Part shown: positions 16,753-24,730 of the stretch, piece by piece
Layout: each line of letters begins with the position of its first letter
How positions within the stretch are numbered: position 1 is the stretch's first letter
Source of the DNA: Desulfovibrio mangrovi
GTDB taxonomy: Bacteria; Desulfobacterota; Desulfovibrionia; Desulfovibrionales; Desulfovibrionaceae
Direction: 5' to 3'
Assembly: GCF_026230175.1 (NCBI RefSeq)
Contig: NZ_CP104208.1
Span: 3,472,001-3,536,000 of the forward strand
DNA length: 64,000 nucleotides
Program-made: the position numbers and the translations under genes
Notes under the pieces: generated by a model
Told to the model about the DNA's origin: nothing
What the model saw: the letters and a program-made list of their open reading frames with translations, nothing else
Database searches by the model: none

Positions 16753-17910
16753 CTACTCATAACATGGAGCAGATTCATTACTCTCAGGGCGTTCGGTCTT
16801 GTTTTCATACATGGCACGGTCAGCGGTGTTAAGCAGCTTCTCAAGCGTGGTGCCATCTGCAGGAAATACTGCGGTGCCGATGCTGGCGCAGACGTTCAGC
16901 TTGATTCCCTCAAAGAGAAAGGGCGGGTGCAAGGCATTGGCCATCTCGCGGGAAAGGATCGGTATGGCATCCCGAGAGGGGATTTCGGGAATAAGAACAA
17001 TAAATTCATCTCCTCCGATTCTGAAAATCATGTCCGACTCACGCAGCTTTTTCTGCAGTCGTGCAGCGGTGTGTCTTAGAGCCTCATCTCCTGCTTTGTG
17101 TCCATGTGTGTCATTGATATGTTTGAATTTATCAAGATCAATGAACAGAAGCAGCATCATGTGATCGTGGCGGGATGCATAATTCTTGAAATCACGAAAG
17201 GCTATCTCCAGATACCGCCTGTTTCCCAGTCCCGTCAGCTCATCGGTAAGCGATAGCTCCACCGCCTGTTGCTCGGCGATTACTGCGCGATGCACAAGAC
17301 TCTGCAGCATCAGTACTACATAACCCGTGAAGCTCATGGTGGACAGGGTGATAGCCAGATAGAAACCACCAATAAACAGGCTGTCGTGGTGCAACAGTAG
17401 GGGATAGGTGACCCAGTGCAATCCCCATATGATGAAAGGAATGCCCACTGATTTCCAGAGCCAGGGGCAGAATGGTGCCTTGTGCCGTACCAGTGTAAGC
17501 CCGGTAGCCACCAGAAACGGACAGCAGTACATGGCCACCAGTAAGGGGACGAGTGCAACCTGGCTTTGTATGTGCTCGGCAACAAGGAGCATGAGGGCAT
17601 AAAAGAGTGAAAAGGCCGACAACAGAGAGCTATGCGCTGTTTGGTCTGTAAACAGGCGGGTTCCGATGTATAGACAGGTGACCAGAAGGCATTCTGAGGC
17701 GAGAGTCAGAAGGTCGGCGTGCTCCACGCTGATGATGGTGTGGAACGGAAGCTGGTTGGCGATGTAGAAAAAGAGGTTGATGCTTAAGCCGGCAGCAAGC
17801 CAGCGGGCTCCTGTGTTACTGCGGAGAACAAAACTGACCCATGTGAAGAAGAAAGCGCAGATGGCGGTGGATACTGCGCTGATAAGCTGCACTATGTCCA
17901 GAATGATCAT
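16753..17910 (-). CDS. Membrane-bound GGDEF diguanylate cyclase
   Basis: A 385-aa protein. Residues 1-215 contain about seven hydrophobic helices (for example IVQLISAVSTAICAFFFTWV, LLSAFSLFYALMLLV, VALVPLLVAMYCCPFLVA, IPFIIWGLHWVTYPLLL), so the sensor is an integral membrane domain. Residues about 225-375 are GGDEF: DELTGLGNRRYLEIA, FIDLDKFKHINDTHGHKAGD and FRIGGDEFIVLI. RESD sits at the I-site position nine residues before GGDEF, so feedback inhibition is possible. It is convergent with the other GGDEF gene across a terminator. Confidence 0.93.
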   Translation of the reverse strand: MIILDIVQLISAVSTAICAFFFTWVSFVLRSNTGARWLAAGLSINLFFYIANQLPFHTIISVEHADLLTLASECLLVTCLYIGTRLFTDQTAHSSLLSAFSLFYALMLLVAEHIQSQVALVPLLVAMYCCPFLVATGLTLVRHKAPFCPWLWKSVGIPFIIWGLHWVTYPLLLHHDSLFIGGFYLAITLSTMSFTGYVVLMLQSLVHRAVIAEQQAVELSLTDELTGLGNRRYLEIAFRDFKNYASRHDHMMLLLFIDLDKFKHINDTHGHKAGDEALRHTAARLQKKLRESDMIFRIGGDEFIVLIPEIPSRDAIPILSREMANALHPPFLFEGIKLNVCASIGTAVFPADGTTLEKLLNTADRAMYENKTERPESNESAPCYE

Positions 17911-17995
17911 TGTTTCCGGAAGTCCTGCCCGTAGGGCGTGTTGCTGTAATGGGGTTGCGAGGTCAGTAGCTGACCTGAGTATGGCTATGCGGTTA

Positions 17996-18601
17996 TCAGA
18001 ATGCCGGGGTCAGAATGTTCTTTTCCGTCAGGATTTCCAGCATCTCCACCACCGGCAACCCGACAACATTGGACCATGAACCATCTATGCGCTCCACAAG
18101 AAATGCCCCGATGCCCTGAATGGCGTATGCCCCGGCCTTGTCTGCGGGTTCGCCGGTGCGGATGTAGGCAATAAGCGTCTCCATAGGATGCTTTGCCATG
18201 GTGACGGCCGTGGAGACGGCAAAGCTCAGCGAGCGGCCGTCCGGCAGCACGATGCATACGCCGGTGATGACTTCGTGCGTGGCTCCTGCGAGGCGGGAGA
18301 GCATGTCCAGCGCGTGGGCGTCGTCCACGGGTTTGCCCATGATTTCGTTGCCAAGCACCACGATGGTGTCGGCCCCCACGGTACAGCTACCTTCATTCTC
18401 CATGGCCACGGGCATGGTCTTGGCATGCGCTGCGCGGCGTGCGTAGTCCGCCGGAGCTTCTCCGGTATTCGGTGACGGCTCGGCATCCGGGGCGGTGATG
18501 ACCCTGAACTCCAGTCCGAGGTCGTTAAAGAAATCACGTCGTCGCGGCGAGCCGGAAGCAAGAATGAGTGGAACGGTTGCTTTATAAACTGGATGCGTCA
18601 T
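17996..18601 (-). CDS. maf: Maf-like nucleotide pyrophosphatase
   Basis: A 201-aa protein starting MTHPVYKATVPLILASGSPR. The Maf signature SGSPRRRDFF near the N-terminus, the catalytic region VGADTIVVLGNEIMGKP, and AYAIQGIGAFLVERIDGSWSN are all present. Family members hydrolyse non-canonical or methylated nucleoside triphosphates (dTTP/UTP or m7GTP types); the subtype is not assigned here. The ATG lacks a strong ribosome-binding site. It is divergent from the flgM unit across a 335-bp intergenic region. Confidence 0.93.
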   Translation of the reverse strand: MTHPVYKATVPLILASGSPRRRDFFNDLGLEFRVITAPDAEPSPNTGEAPADYARRAAHAKTMPVAMENEGSCTVGADTIVVLGNEIMGKPVDDAHALDMLSRLAGATHEVITGVCIVLPDGRSLSFAVSTAVTMAKHPMETLIAYIRTGEPADKAGAYAIQGIGAFLVERIDGSWSNVVGLPVVEMLEILTEKNILTPAF

Positions 18602-18797
18602 GGCAGTGCTGGTTGTGTTTGTGGGTGGGAAGACAAAGCATGTCTGACGATTCAGGTCACTCAGGAGATTCAGGCGTGCGGGGGGCTCCCAAAAAGTGAT
18701 GGCGTCAGCGGCAATTCTTCTTCTCGTATTTTGGAGGCCTAGGCAAGAGAGGAAGGGGGGAATGGGCAAAAGAGGGAAGATATCTGTGTCCGCCCCC
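18602..18797. other. Left part of the maf-flgM intergenic region
   Basis: About 196 bp of the 335-bp gap between maf and the 138-aa gene. I found no coding sequence or hairpin here. The right part (18798-18936) holds the two sigma28-like elements and an inverted repeat ACGCATT/AATGCGT (18840-18846 with 18875-18881). Confidence 0.5.
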
Positions 18798-18825
18798 TAA
18801 ACTTTATGGTGTAAAGGCCGAATAA
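18798..18825 (+). promoter_or_regulatory. Second, weaker sigma28-like element
   Basis: TAAA (18798-18801), 15 nt, then GCCGAATAA. This matches the FliA pattern TAAA-N15-GCCGATAA except for one inserted A in the -10 part. It lies about 90 bp upstream of the better match at 18889. Confidence 0.4.
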
Positions 18826-18888
18826 ACGGGTGAGGTTGGACGCATTTTCTCCCCTCAAAGAAAAATTAAAAAATAATGCGTTCGGCCC

Positions 18889-18915
18889 TAAAGTTCTCCT
18901 CTACGATTCCGATAA
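18889..18915 (+). promoter_or_regulatory. sigma28 (FliA) promoter for the 138-aa gene and flgM
   Basis: TAAAGTTC (18889-18896), 11 nt, TCCGATAA (18908-18915). This is a near-perfect match to the flagellar sigma28 consensus TAAAGTTT-N11-GCCGATAA. It is 21 bp before the ATG of the first gene, giving a very short leader. Confidence 0.85.
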
Positions 18916-18936
18916 AGGATACGAGGGGAGAACGTT

Positions 18937-19353
18937 ATGAGCGTAAAGTCGTTTTACATCCGAAACATGCTGCTCAAATATGACAAGCAGCTTGTTACCG
19001 CCCGGAGGCTGGCGCGTTACAATCATGCGCTCAGACTCTCGCGTGGTGAGGAGGAACAAGGCATTCCTCCGGATGTGAAGCGCAGTATAATGGTGGAGCG
19101 CATTGCCAGAGAGGTGATGGAAAGCCTTCTCCTTTCCGGCAGCGACAACCCCATTGTTCAGGAGATAAAGAAGCAGCTTGAAGATGACGTGGGCGAGACC
19201 CTGCACTTCAAGTACCCTCCGACCGAACTCGACCTTCAGGTCTACCGGGAGACTCCCGAAGGACCGGTGGAGGTAACGCCAGCCGAGAAAGCGGTCATCA
19301 TGGAGAAGCTTTGGCACATCTCCTTGGACAAGGTGGATGCCACCATGTTATGA
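18937..19353 (+). CDS. Conserved-looking 138-aa protein of unknown function upstream of flgM
   Basis: Starts MSVKSFYIRNMLLKYDKQLV with GAGGGGAG upstream. Mostly charged and helical, with no signal peptide or membrane helix. Residues about 1-50 are basic and helix-forming, about 51-95 contain VERIAREVMESLLLSGSDNP and IVQEIKKQLEDDVG, and the C-terminal part (LHFKYPPTELDLQVYRETPE) is extended and acidic. I do not recognise a domain. It starts directly behind a sigma28 promoter and is followed by flgM after 27 nt. I recall an uncharacterised gene in the same position in Desulfovibrio vulgaris. A late-flagellar or regulatory role is inferred from context alone. Confidence 0.9.
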   Translation: MSVKSFYIRNMLLKYDKQLVTARRLARYNHALRLSRGEEEQGIPPDVKRSIMVERIAREVMESLLLSGSDNPIVQEIKKQLEDDVGETLHFKYPPTELDLQVYRETPEGPVEVTPAEKAVIMEKLWHISLDKVDATML

Positions 19354-19380
19354 CGGGCATGACGTCCCGGGGAGGATCGT

Positions 19381-19689
19381 ATGGAAATCAAGAATTACCT
19401 CAAAGCGCTTGATCCTTATCAGACCAAGCTCGACAAGGCTGAGAACGCCAAGGTCAAGGGCGGAAAGCGTGGTGCGGATAACAACGCACAGGCTTCCGGC
19501 GACCGGGTGAGCCTTTCCAATGAAGCCAAGCTGCGTACCGAAGCCTATACCACCGCTCTGAATACTCCTGACGTGCGTCAGGAAAAGGTCAATGCCATTA
19601 AGGCACGTGTTGATGCGGGAGAGTATGTGGTGGACAGCCGTAACGTGGCAGAAAAACTGATCAAGGAAGAAGCTGAACTGTTCCAGTAG
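19381..19689 (+). CDS. flgM: Anti-sigma28 factor FlgM
   Basis: A 102-aa protein. The N-terminal half is polar and disordered-looking, as expected (KNYLKALDPYQTKLDKAEN). The C-terminal sigma28-binding part has the family pattern: DRVSLSNEAKLRTEAYTTAL, then RQEKVNAIKARVDAGEYVVD and SRNVAEKLIKEEAEL. FlgM holds sigma28 inactive until it is exported through the finished hook-basal body. GGGGAGG lies upstream of the ATG. It shares a unit with the 138-aa gene under a sigma28 promoter, giving autoregulation of its own sigma factor. Confidence 0.96.
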   Translation: MEIKNYLKALDPYQTKLDKAENAKVKGGKRGADNNAQASGDRVSLSNEAKLRTEAYTTALNTPDVRQEKVNAIKARVDAGEYVVDSRNVAEKLIKEEAELFQ

Positions 19690-19723
19690 AAAAGCCTTCC
19701 GGAGGATGCTTCGGAAAGCTTTT
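19690..19723 (+). terminator. Hairpin after flgM
   Basis: AAAAGC / GCTTTT outer stem (19690-19695 with 19718-19723) and TTCCG / CGGAA inner stem, starting directly after the flgM stop. The T-run is part of the stem. Probable terminator. Confidence 0.7.
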
Positions 19724-19822
19724 CTACGCCCTTTGGTCCGGTTCTGAGATAGTATGTGATGTTAGTGAGATGCAGGGTTTCCCTGCTTTTTTTGCGCCCG
19801 CGCTTCCGTGCGGCAGAGATAA

Positions 19823-19855
19823 GAAAGGCCCTGTCCTTGCGGACGGGGCCTTTTT
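19823..19855. terminator. Bidirectional terminator between flgM and fliW
   Basis: GGCCC-T-GTCC, loop TTGC, GGAC-G-GGGCC flanked by AAA on the left and TTTTT on the right. It serves the convergent flgM and flagellar/csrA-fliW units. Confidence 0.9.
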
Positions 19856-19875
19856 GATTGCATGCGGATGTCTGT

Positions 19876-20325
19876 CTATTCCTGCGGCATGTGCAGGTAC
19901 ACCTGATTGGGGAATTTGCCGTCCACCTGCGGTACCTGCAGGCCCAACCGTGCCTTGTGGTTGATGAGGATGGGGCCGGTAAGATTGAGGGCAGTTTTTT
20001 CCGGTTCGCCCTTGGGAATGCTCACGGTGACCAGCACGGCCACCTGCCGGATGTTCTCAAGCCGCAGCAGCTTTTGTTCGGCTTCGCTCACACGGATGGG
20101 ATAATCCTCAAGAAAACTGTAAGGATCGGCCACAAGCAGCCCGAGCCGAGGATCATCCAGACTTTGCAGCACAAGGAAAGGTGACCCTTCCTTCAACTGA
20201 AGAAGCGTAAATTCGTGCTTGTCCTCAAAGCCCATGAGGCCCCGTGGAAAGTAGATAATCTTGTCCATGGAGACCACCTGTTTGCCGAGGCGGGTCTGAA
20301 CTATTTTTTCGTTTTGCCTTGCCAT
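19876..20325 (-). CDS. fliW: Flagellar assembly factor FliW (CsrA antagonist)
   Basis: A 149-aa protein of normal FliW length. Family motifs: [20 protein letters not shown] near residue 25, [20 protein letters not shown] near 50-68, and [19 protein letters not shown] near 115-135. FliW binds CsrA or flagellin in a partner-switch that couples flagellin translation to secretion. The gene overlaps csrA by 25 nt (20301-20325), so it is translationally coupled, and it is the last gene of the flagellar operon before the terminator at 19823. Confidence 0.96.
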   Translation of the reverse strand: MARQNEKIVQTRLGKQVVSMDKIIYFPRGLMGFEDKHEFTLLQLKEGSPFLVLQSLDDPRLGLLVADPYSFLEDYPIRVSEAEQKLLRLENIRQVAVLVTVSIPKGEPEKTALNLTGPILINHKARLGLQVPQVDGKFPNQVYLHMPQE

Positions 20326-20540
20326 AACTGGGTAGCTGCCAGAAGGTCCGCGTCACTCGTTTCGAGGGCCAGACGGTTTTGTTCCTTAACTCTGAGATAA
20401 ACTTCTTCCCGGTACACGGTCATATCGCCGGGCACTTCCAGACCAATCTTGATCTGTTTACCCTGCACGCTCAGTACCGTGATCTTGATATTGTCGCCCA
20501 GATGCAGGCTTTCGCCAGGGCGCCGGGTAAGAATGAGCAT
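20301..20540 (-). CDS. csrA: Carbon storage regulator CsrA
   Basis: A 79-aa RNA-binding translational regulator. [20 protein letters not shown] contains the conserved first strand with R6/R7, and [19 protein letters not shown] carries the conserved VPGD...VYREE...R region. CsrA represses flagellin translation and is held inactive by FliW. No good Shine-Dalgarno precedes the ATG, which is only 5 nt after the flgL stop, so its synthesis probably depends on flgL translation. The C-terminus extends about 15 residues beyond E. coli CsrA. Confidence 0.97.
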   Translation of the reverse strand: MLILTRRPGESLHLGDNIKITVLSVQGKQIKIGLEVPGDMTVYREEVYLRVKEQNRLALETSDADLLAATQLWQGKTKK

Positions 20541-20545
20541 AGACG

Positions 20546-22099
20546 TTAAATGAAGTTTGAAAGGTTCATCTGCATGATCTGCGCGGACGACTTGAGCACG
20601 CTGTTGTACACAAGCTGTTGCTGTGCAAGTTTGGTCATCAGTTCTGCAACATCAATGTCCTCAATATTACTCATTCTTGCCTTTTCGTCCAGTTCAATGG
20701 TTGTGAGCACGTTGCCCGCAACCTCAAGCCGGTTCTCGCGTCCGCCTATGGAAGCGGCCTGCGTCATGATGTGCGAACTGGCAATGTCCAGATCCTCCAG
20801 AGCCCGTTGGATACCGCTCTGGTTGTTGGTCTCCGTGTAGGCGACCAGACGTCCCACGGTTTCGAAAAGGTTCTTGCTGCCGCCGTCGAACACCGCTGAT
20901 GCATTGGAAGCGTTGGGGCTGGTGTAAATGCCGCCGAAAACGTCCTTGCCGATACTGTTGACCGTGATGGTTTCGCGCTGGGCGATCTCGAATTTCACGT
21001 CGCCGCGATGCGGTTTGACGATAAACTGCTGGTTCTGCGCACCGGTGAGGCTGGCATTGCTTCCGTTGAGCACAAGGAAGCCGCCGGGAATGAGAAGCGA
21101 GGCGCTGTTTGAGGTCGTGGCATCGGACGCAACGTTGCCCGTGACCCACGTGTTGCCGTTATCAAGGCTGTAGGAATATTCGATGTGCCCGCCCATTGTG
21201 GCGTTGGAGTTATCGATACGGACAGTGATGTCCTGCGAGAATACTCCTGTGGCGGCAGCGCTTACCGGAGCCGCGCCATAGTGTGTAATGGCGGGCGGCA
21301 GGTCGTTGTCGTCGCCCTGATAGACTGCCGTGGGACGGATGTAGAGCCAGGTGCCGTTCAGGCTGCCGTTACTGAGCGTTTCGTGAATATTGGTCGTGTC
21401 CACGGCCTGCACCGCAGTGCCGCTCTGGAAGGTGACCTGCACGCCGCCGATGCTCAGGCGGTTGTCGCCCGCCGGAATGGACCCGTTCTGCCAGGTGCGC
21501 CCTGCATCGGTCGAGTAGCGCAGGGGAACGGCTCCGGCTCCGCCTATGGTCGCGTTGCTGGTGAACTGTACCACGATGGTCTTTTCCGCCGAACCGGAAA
21601 TGGAGAAGCTGCCGTTGGAAAAGACGGTGTCGTTGGAAGAAAGGTTCAGGCCTTTGACAAAGGCTGGCTGGTTGGTCTTGTGACCTGCAAAAATATGGCG
21701 CCCTTCATACTGCGTGTTGGCGAGGTTGATGAGCTGCTCGTACTGCTGGCGGATTTCGAAACTGATCTGTTCGCGGTTGTTTGCGTCCAGCGTGCCGGTG
21801 GCAGCCTGTTCCGCAAGGCCTTTCATGCGGGTGAGAATGGTGTTCACCTGCGTGAGAGTCTGGTCTGCAAGGCTGAGCCAGCTTTTGGCCGTATCGATGT
21901 TCTTTTTGTACTGCTCGATTCCCGCGATGGAGTCGCGGTAGTTCATGACGCGGGCCGTGCCGATGGAATCGTCGGAAGGCTTGTTGATACGCTTCTGACT
22001 GGATGCCTGAATGTTGGAATCCATGAGATCGGCAAGCGACGTGTTCATGTTGGTCACGAAGCTTGTGAACATGCTGCGCTGGGATACTCTGACTGCCAT
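20546..22099 (-). CDS. flgL: Flagellar hook-filament junction protein 3 FlgL, with inserted repeats
   Basis: A 517-aa protein, much longer than the roughly 300-aa E. coli FlgL. The flagellin-like N-terminal coiled-coil region (residues 1-145, [19 protein letters not shown] and [19 protein letters not shown]) and C-terminal region (about 405-517, ending [13 protein letters not shown]) are intact. Between them lie two related beta-rich modules marked by YSTDAGRTW (195-203) and YSLDNGNTW (310-318). A similar module occurs once in FlgK. These probably form the surface-exposed domain of the junction. It lies between flgK and csrA. Confidence 0.95.
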   Translation of the reverse strand: MAVRVSQRSMFTSFVTNMNTSLADLMDSNIQASSQKRINKPSDDSIGTARVMNYRDSIAGIEQYKKNIDTAKSWLSLADQTLTQVNTILTRMKGLAEQAATGTLDANNREQISFEIRQQYEQLINLANTQYEGRHIFAGHKTNQPAFVKGLNLSSNDTVFSNGSFSISGSAEKTIVVQFTSNATIGGAGAVPLRYSTDAGRTWQNGSIPAGDNRLSIGGVQVTFQSGTAVQAVDTTNIHETLSNGSLNGTWLYIRPTAVYQGDDNDLPPAITHYGAAPVSAAATGVFSQDITVRIDNSNATMGGHIEYSYSLDNGNTWVTGNVASDATTSNSASLLIPGGFLVLNGSNASLTGAQNQQFIVKPHRGDVKFEIAQRETITVNSIGKDVFGGIYTSPNASNASAVFDGGSKNLFETVGRLVAYTETNNQSGIQRALEDLDIASSHIMTQAASIGGRENRLEVAGNVLTTIELDEKARMSNIEDIDVAELMTKLAQQQLVYNSVLKSSAQIMQMNLSNFI

Positions 22100-22123
22100 A
22101 ACGCTTACCTTTCCGTTCGCAGG

Positions 22124-24241
22124 TTAGTTCTTCAGGCCGAGGACGGTCTGCATCATCTGGTCTGCGGTGGTGATGAGCTTTGCCGCTGCCTTGTAGGAAT
22201 GCTGGAACTTGACCAGATTGCTCATTTCTTCGTCGAGGTTGACGCCTGCCACTTCATTCTGGCGTTCGTTCAAATCCTTTGCCAGCGTCTCGTTGAACAT
22301 GGAGTTGAACTTGGCGTTGGCAGTGTCTGCGCCCACCGTGCCTACCAGCGAGTTGTAGTATTCCTGCAGGGTCTGGTTGGAGGAGGTTTCAAAGGCCGTA
22401 ATGATGCGTACGTCCTTGTCCTTCAACTGGGCGATGGAAAGGGCGGTCTTGCTGTCGCCGTCGTTGGCTTCCGCCCCGCCGTTCACGCTGCCCGCATTGA
22501 TAAGGGTGGAGTTCTGGCGCACGTCATCGCGGATAGCGATGGTGGCTGCCGATTCACCTTTGAAGAACGTGTTCAGACCCAGTGACGCAGTCAGGCCCGA
22601 GGTATCCGTTCCGAGTTGAAAGTTGTACCCGCTCTTGGCATTCAGCACGAGCTTGTTGTCCTGAATGCTGGCGGTAAGGAATGTGCCGTAAGTGTTGTTG
22701 AATGCGTTGCGCACATCTTCCAGCGAGTGGGTGGTAGGATCGAAATTCTGGATGCCCGGTGTTGCGGGGTCAAAGTCCAGCGGACCGAACGATGCCGCAG
22801 AGGCAAGCTCGCCGCTGCTGGTATTATAGGCATAGACTGTGACGTTGCCTTCGGCCAGTCGGTTGCCGTAATGCAGGCCGGAACTGTTGGAAGCGAGCGG
22901 AACGTTGCTCTTGTCCACACTGTAGGTACCGTACAGGTTGCTCAGCTTGTTTTCGCCGCCGCCCTGGCTGTGCAGGCGGTTCACTTCCCAAGCAATGGAT
23001 TCGCTCAGCGAATCAAGGCGTTCGCGGTAGCGTCCGATGTTGAAGTCACGCAAGGCGAAGTAGCCGGTGATAGACCCGCCGGTAAGACGGCGCGTGTTGT
23101 CCGTGCCGTCAAAATATGCTTGAGGCGTGATGTTCAGGTCTTCCGTGGTGGGCGATATCCACTTCAGGTGGTTCTTGGGCACGATGGTGAAGGTGTCGCC
23201 CTGCGTCAGGTTCTGGGTGCCCGCATTGAAATAGATGTCTATGCCCTGCACGTTCACTTTGTCGGACTCGGGACGGGCGGCAAACAGTCTGTCATTGCCG
23301 TTTTCATCCTTCAGCCAGGTACGTCCGCCGTCGAGGGATACGCGGAACATGGCAGCGCCGGAACCGGCGTTGCTTGTCACGGTGCCCGACTGCATGACTT
23401 CCACGGTGTATTCGTATTCGTCGTTTCCATCGAATCCGATACTGCCGTCAAAGGAAGAGGATGGATTGAGTGACTTGTAGCTGGAGGGGCCGGTGAAATC
23501 GATGGAAAAAGCCTCGGTGCCGTCCACAAGGGTGTGGCCCGCCTTGGTGTTCACGGTGAAGTTGCCGCTGCCGTTGTCGATGACGTCCACGTCCATCTTT
23601 TCCGCCAGCTCGCGTACCAGCATGTTGCGCTGGTCGAGCAGCGTGTTGGCGTTGTTCGAGCCCGGAATGTCGTGAATCTGAATTTCCTTGTTCAGATCCG
23701 CGATGCGGGTGATGAGGTCGTTTACACTGTTCACTTCCTGCCGGATGAAATCGTCCATCTGGTTCTGCATGCGCAACAGGTTCTGATCGGTGTCGTGAAA
23801 CAGCATGAGCATGTTTTCTGTGTGTGCGAGCAGCGCTTCGCGTACGGCGTCATCGTCCGGGCGCTTGGCCAGTTCCTGCCAGTCGTTGAAGAACTGGGTC
23901 ATCATGGCATTCAGGCCGTCGGAGTTGGCCTCGTTGAACAGGCTTTCCACGCTCTTGAGCACTTCCTGCTGGGTATCCCAGCGTTGGTACACGGCGTTGC
24001 GGTCGTTGAACTGCTCTTCAACGAACTTGTTGAAATAACGGTATACTTCCGCAGCCTTGGCACCGGTGCCGAGCTGCCCCGGGCGGCTGTCGATGGCGAT
24101 GCCTTCCTCAAAGCGCACGGCCTGACGCGAGTACCCGGTGGTATTCACGTTGGCAATGTTGTTGCCTGTGACCTGAATGGCGCTTTGAGAGGCAAACAGC
24201 GCGCTGTTGCCGATGTTAAGCAGGGAAGTGAGACCGCTCAT
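22124..24241 (-). CDS. flgK: Flagellar hook-associated protein 1 FlgK
   Basis: A 705-aa protein. The N-terminal rod motif ALFASQSAIQVTGNNIANVN-TTGYSRQ (about 14-40) is followed by helical D1 regions including NDLITRIADLNKEI and LLDQRNMLVRELAEKM. The C-terminus EEMSNLVKFQHSYKAAAKLI is the conserved polymerisation helix. The central domain is large and includes a FlgL-like module with SLDGGRTW at 302-309 followed by GIDIYFNAG. FlgK forms the first junction ring between hook and filament. It is preceded by flgN, its export chaperone. Confidence 0.97.
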   Translation of the reverse strand: MSGLTSLLNIGNSALFASQSAIQVTGNNIANVNTTGYSRQAVRFEEGIAIDSRPGQLGTGAKAAEVYRYFNKFVEEQFNDRNAVYQRWDTQQEVLKSVESLFNEANSDGLNAMMTQFFNDWQELAKRPDDDAVREALLAHTENMLMLFHDTDQNLLRMQNQMDDFIRQEVNSVNDLITRIADLNKEIQIHDIPGSNNANTLLDQRNMLVRELAEKMDVDVIDNGSGNFTVNTKAGHTLVDGTEAFSIDFTGPSSYKSLNPSSSFDGSIGFDGNDEYEYTVEVMQSGTVTSNAGSGAAMFRVSLDGGRTWLKDENGNDRLFAARPESDKVNVQGIDIYFNAGTQNLTQGDTFTIVPKNHLKWISPTTEDLNITPQAYFDGTDNTRRLTGGSITGYFALRDFNIGRYRERLDSLSESIAWEVNRLHSQGGGENKLSNLYGTYSVDKSNVPLASNSSGLHYGNRLAEGNVTVYAYNTSSGELASAASFGPLDFDPATPGIQNFDPTTHSLEDVRNAFNNTYGTFLTASIQDNKLVLNAKSGYNFQLGTDTSGLTASLGLNTFFKGESAATIAIRDDVRQNSTLINAGSVNGGAEANDGDSKTALSIAQLKDKDVRIITAFETSSNQTLQEYYNSLVGTVGADTANAKFNSMFNETLAKDLNERQNEVAGVNLDEEMSNLVKFQHSYKAAAKLITTADQMMQTVLGLKN

Positions 24242-24253
24242 GTGAGACCTCTT

Positions 24254-24718
24254 CTATAACCGGCCCTGAATGAGGGCGGCTTCAGGACGTGTCTGGGCGT
24301 ACCGGCCTTTCTTGCCGTAAGTGTTCTGATTCTTGGGCTTGATCTGTTCCTGAATGTACTCGATGAGCGACTGGCTCTGGTCATGCAGGGCAAGGGCAAG
24401 CTTGGCGTTTACGGATGCCTGACGGGCGCATCTCTGTTCCAGTTCGTCGAGCTCCACAAGCAGCGTGTCCAGCGTTGCCTGCTGTTCTTCGCTCAGCATG
24501 GGCATGACTTCACGCAGGCGTTTGCCACCCAGCATCTTGCGCAGTTCAAGCCGTTCCACGGCGAGCTGGCGCATGAGTTCGTGAATGGCGAACTCCGTGG
24601 CGGTTATTTCCTGCGGCTTGTTGTTCCTGAGCTGGGCAAACTCTTCCTCGATCAGAAGCTCGAGGACCTGCATTCCCTTGAACTGGCGGACAAGATTTCC
24701 GTGTGTATATTCGAACAT
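24254..24718 (-). CDS. flgN: Flagellar export chaperone FlgN
   Basis: A 154-aa all-helical protein. The pattern of long amphipathic helices (LVRQFKGMQVLELLIEEEFA, TATEFAIHELMRQLAVERLE, LSEEQQATLDTLLVELDELE) and the position directly before flgK identify it as FlgN, the chaperone for FlgK and FlgL. The lysine/tyrosine-rich C-terminal tail (NTYGKKGRYAQTR) is unlike the helical core. Sequence conservation of FlgN is low, so the assignment rests on length, helical pattern and neighbours. Confidence 0.85.
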   Translation of the reverse strand: MFEYTHGNLVRQFKGMQVLELLIEEEFAQLRNNKPQEITATEFAIHELMRQLAVERLELRKMLGGKRLREVMPMLSEEQQATLDTLLVELDELEQRCARQASVNAKLALALHDQSQSLIEYIQEQIKPKNQNTYGKKGRYAQTRPEAALIQGRL

Positions 24719-24730
24719 GGGGTGCCTCCG

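Noticed and set aside
21185-24259. Long plus-strand frames opposite flgL and flgK
   Set aside because: Shadows of intact FlgL and FlgK; no ribosome-binding site or motif.
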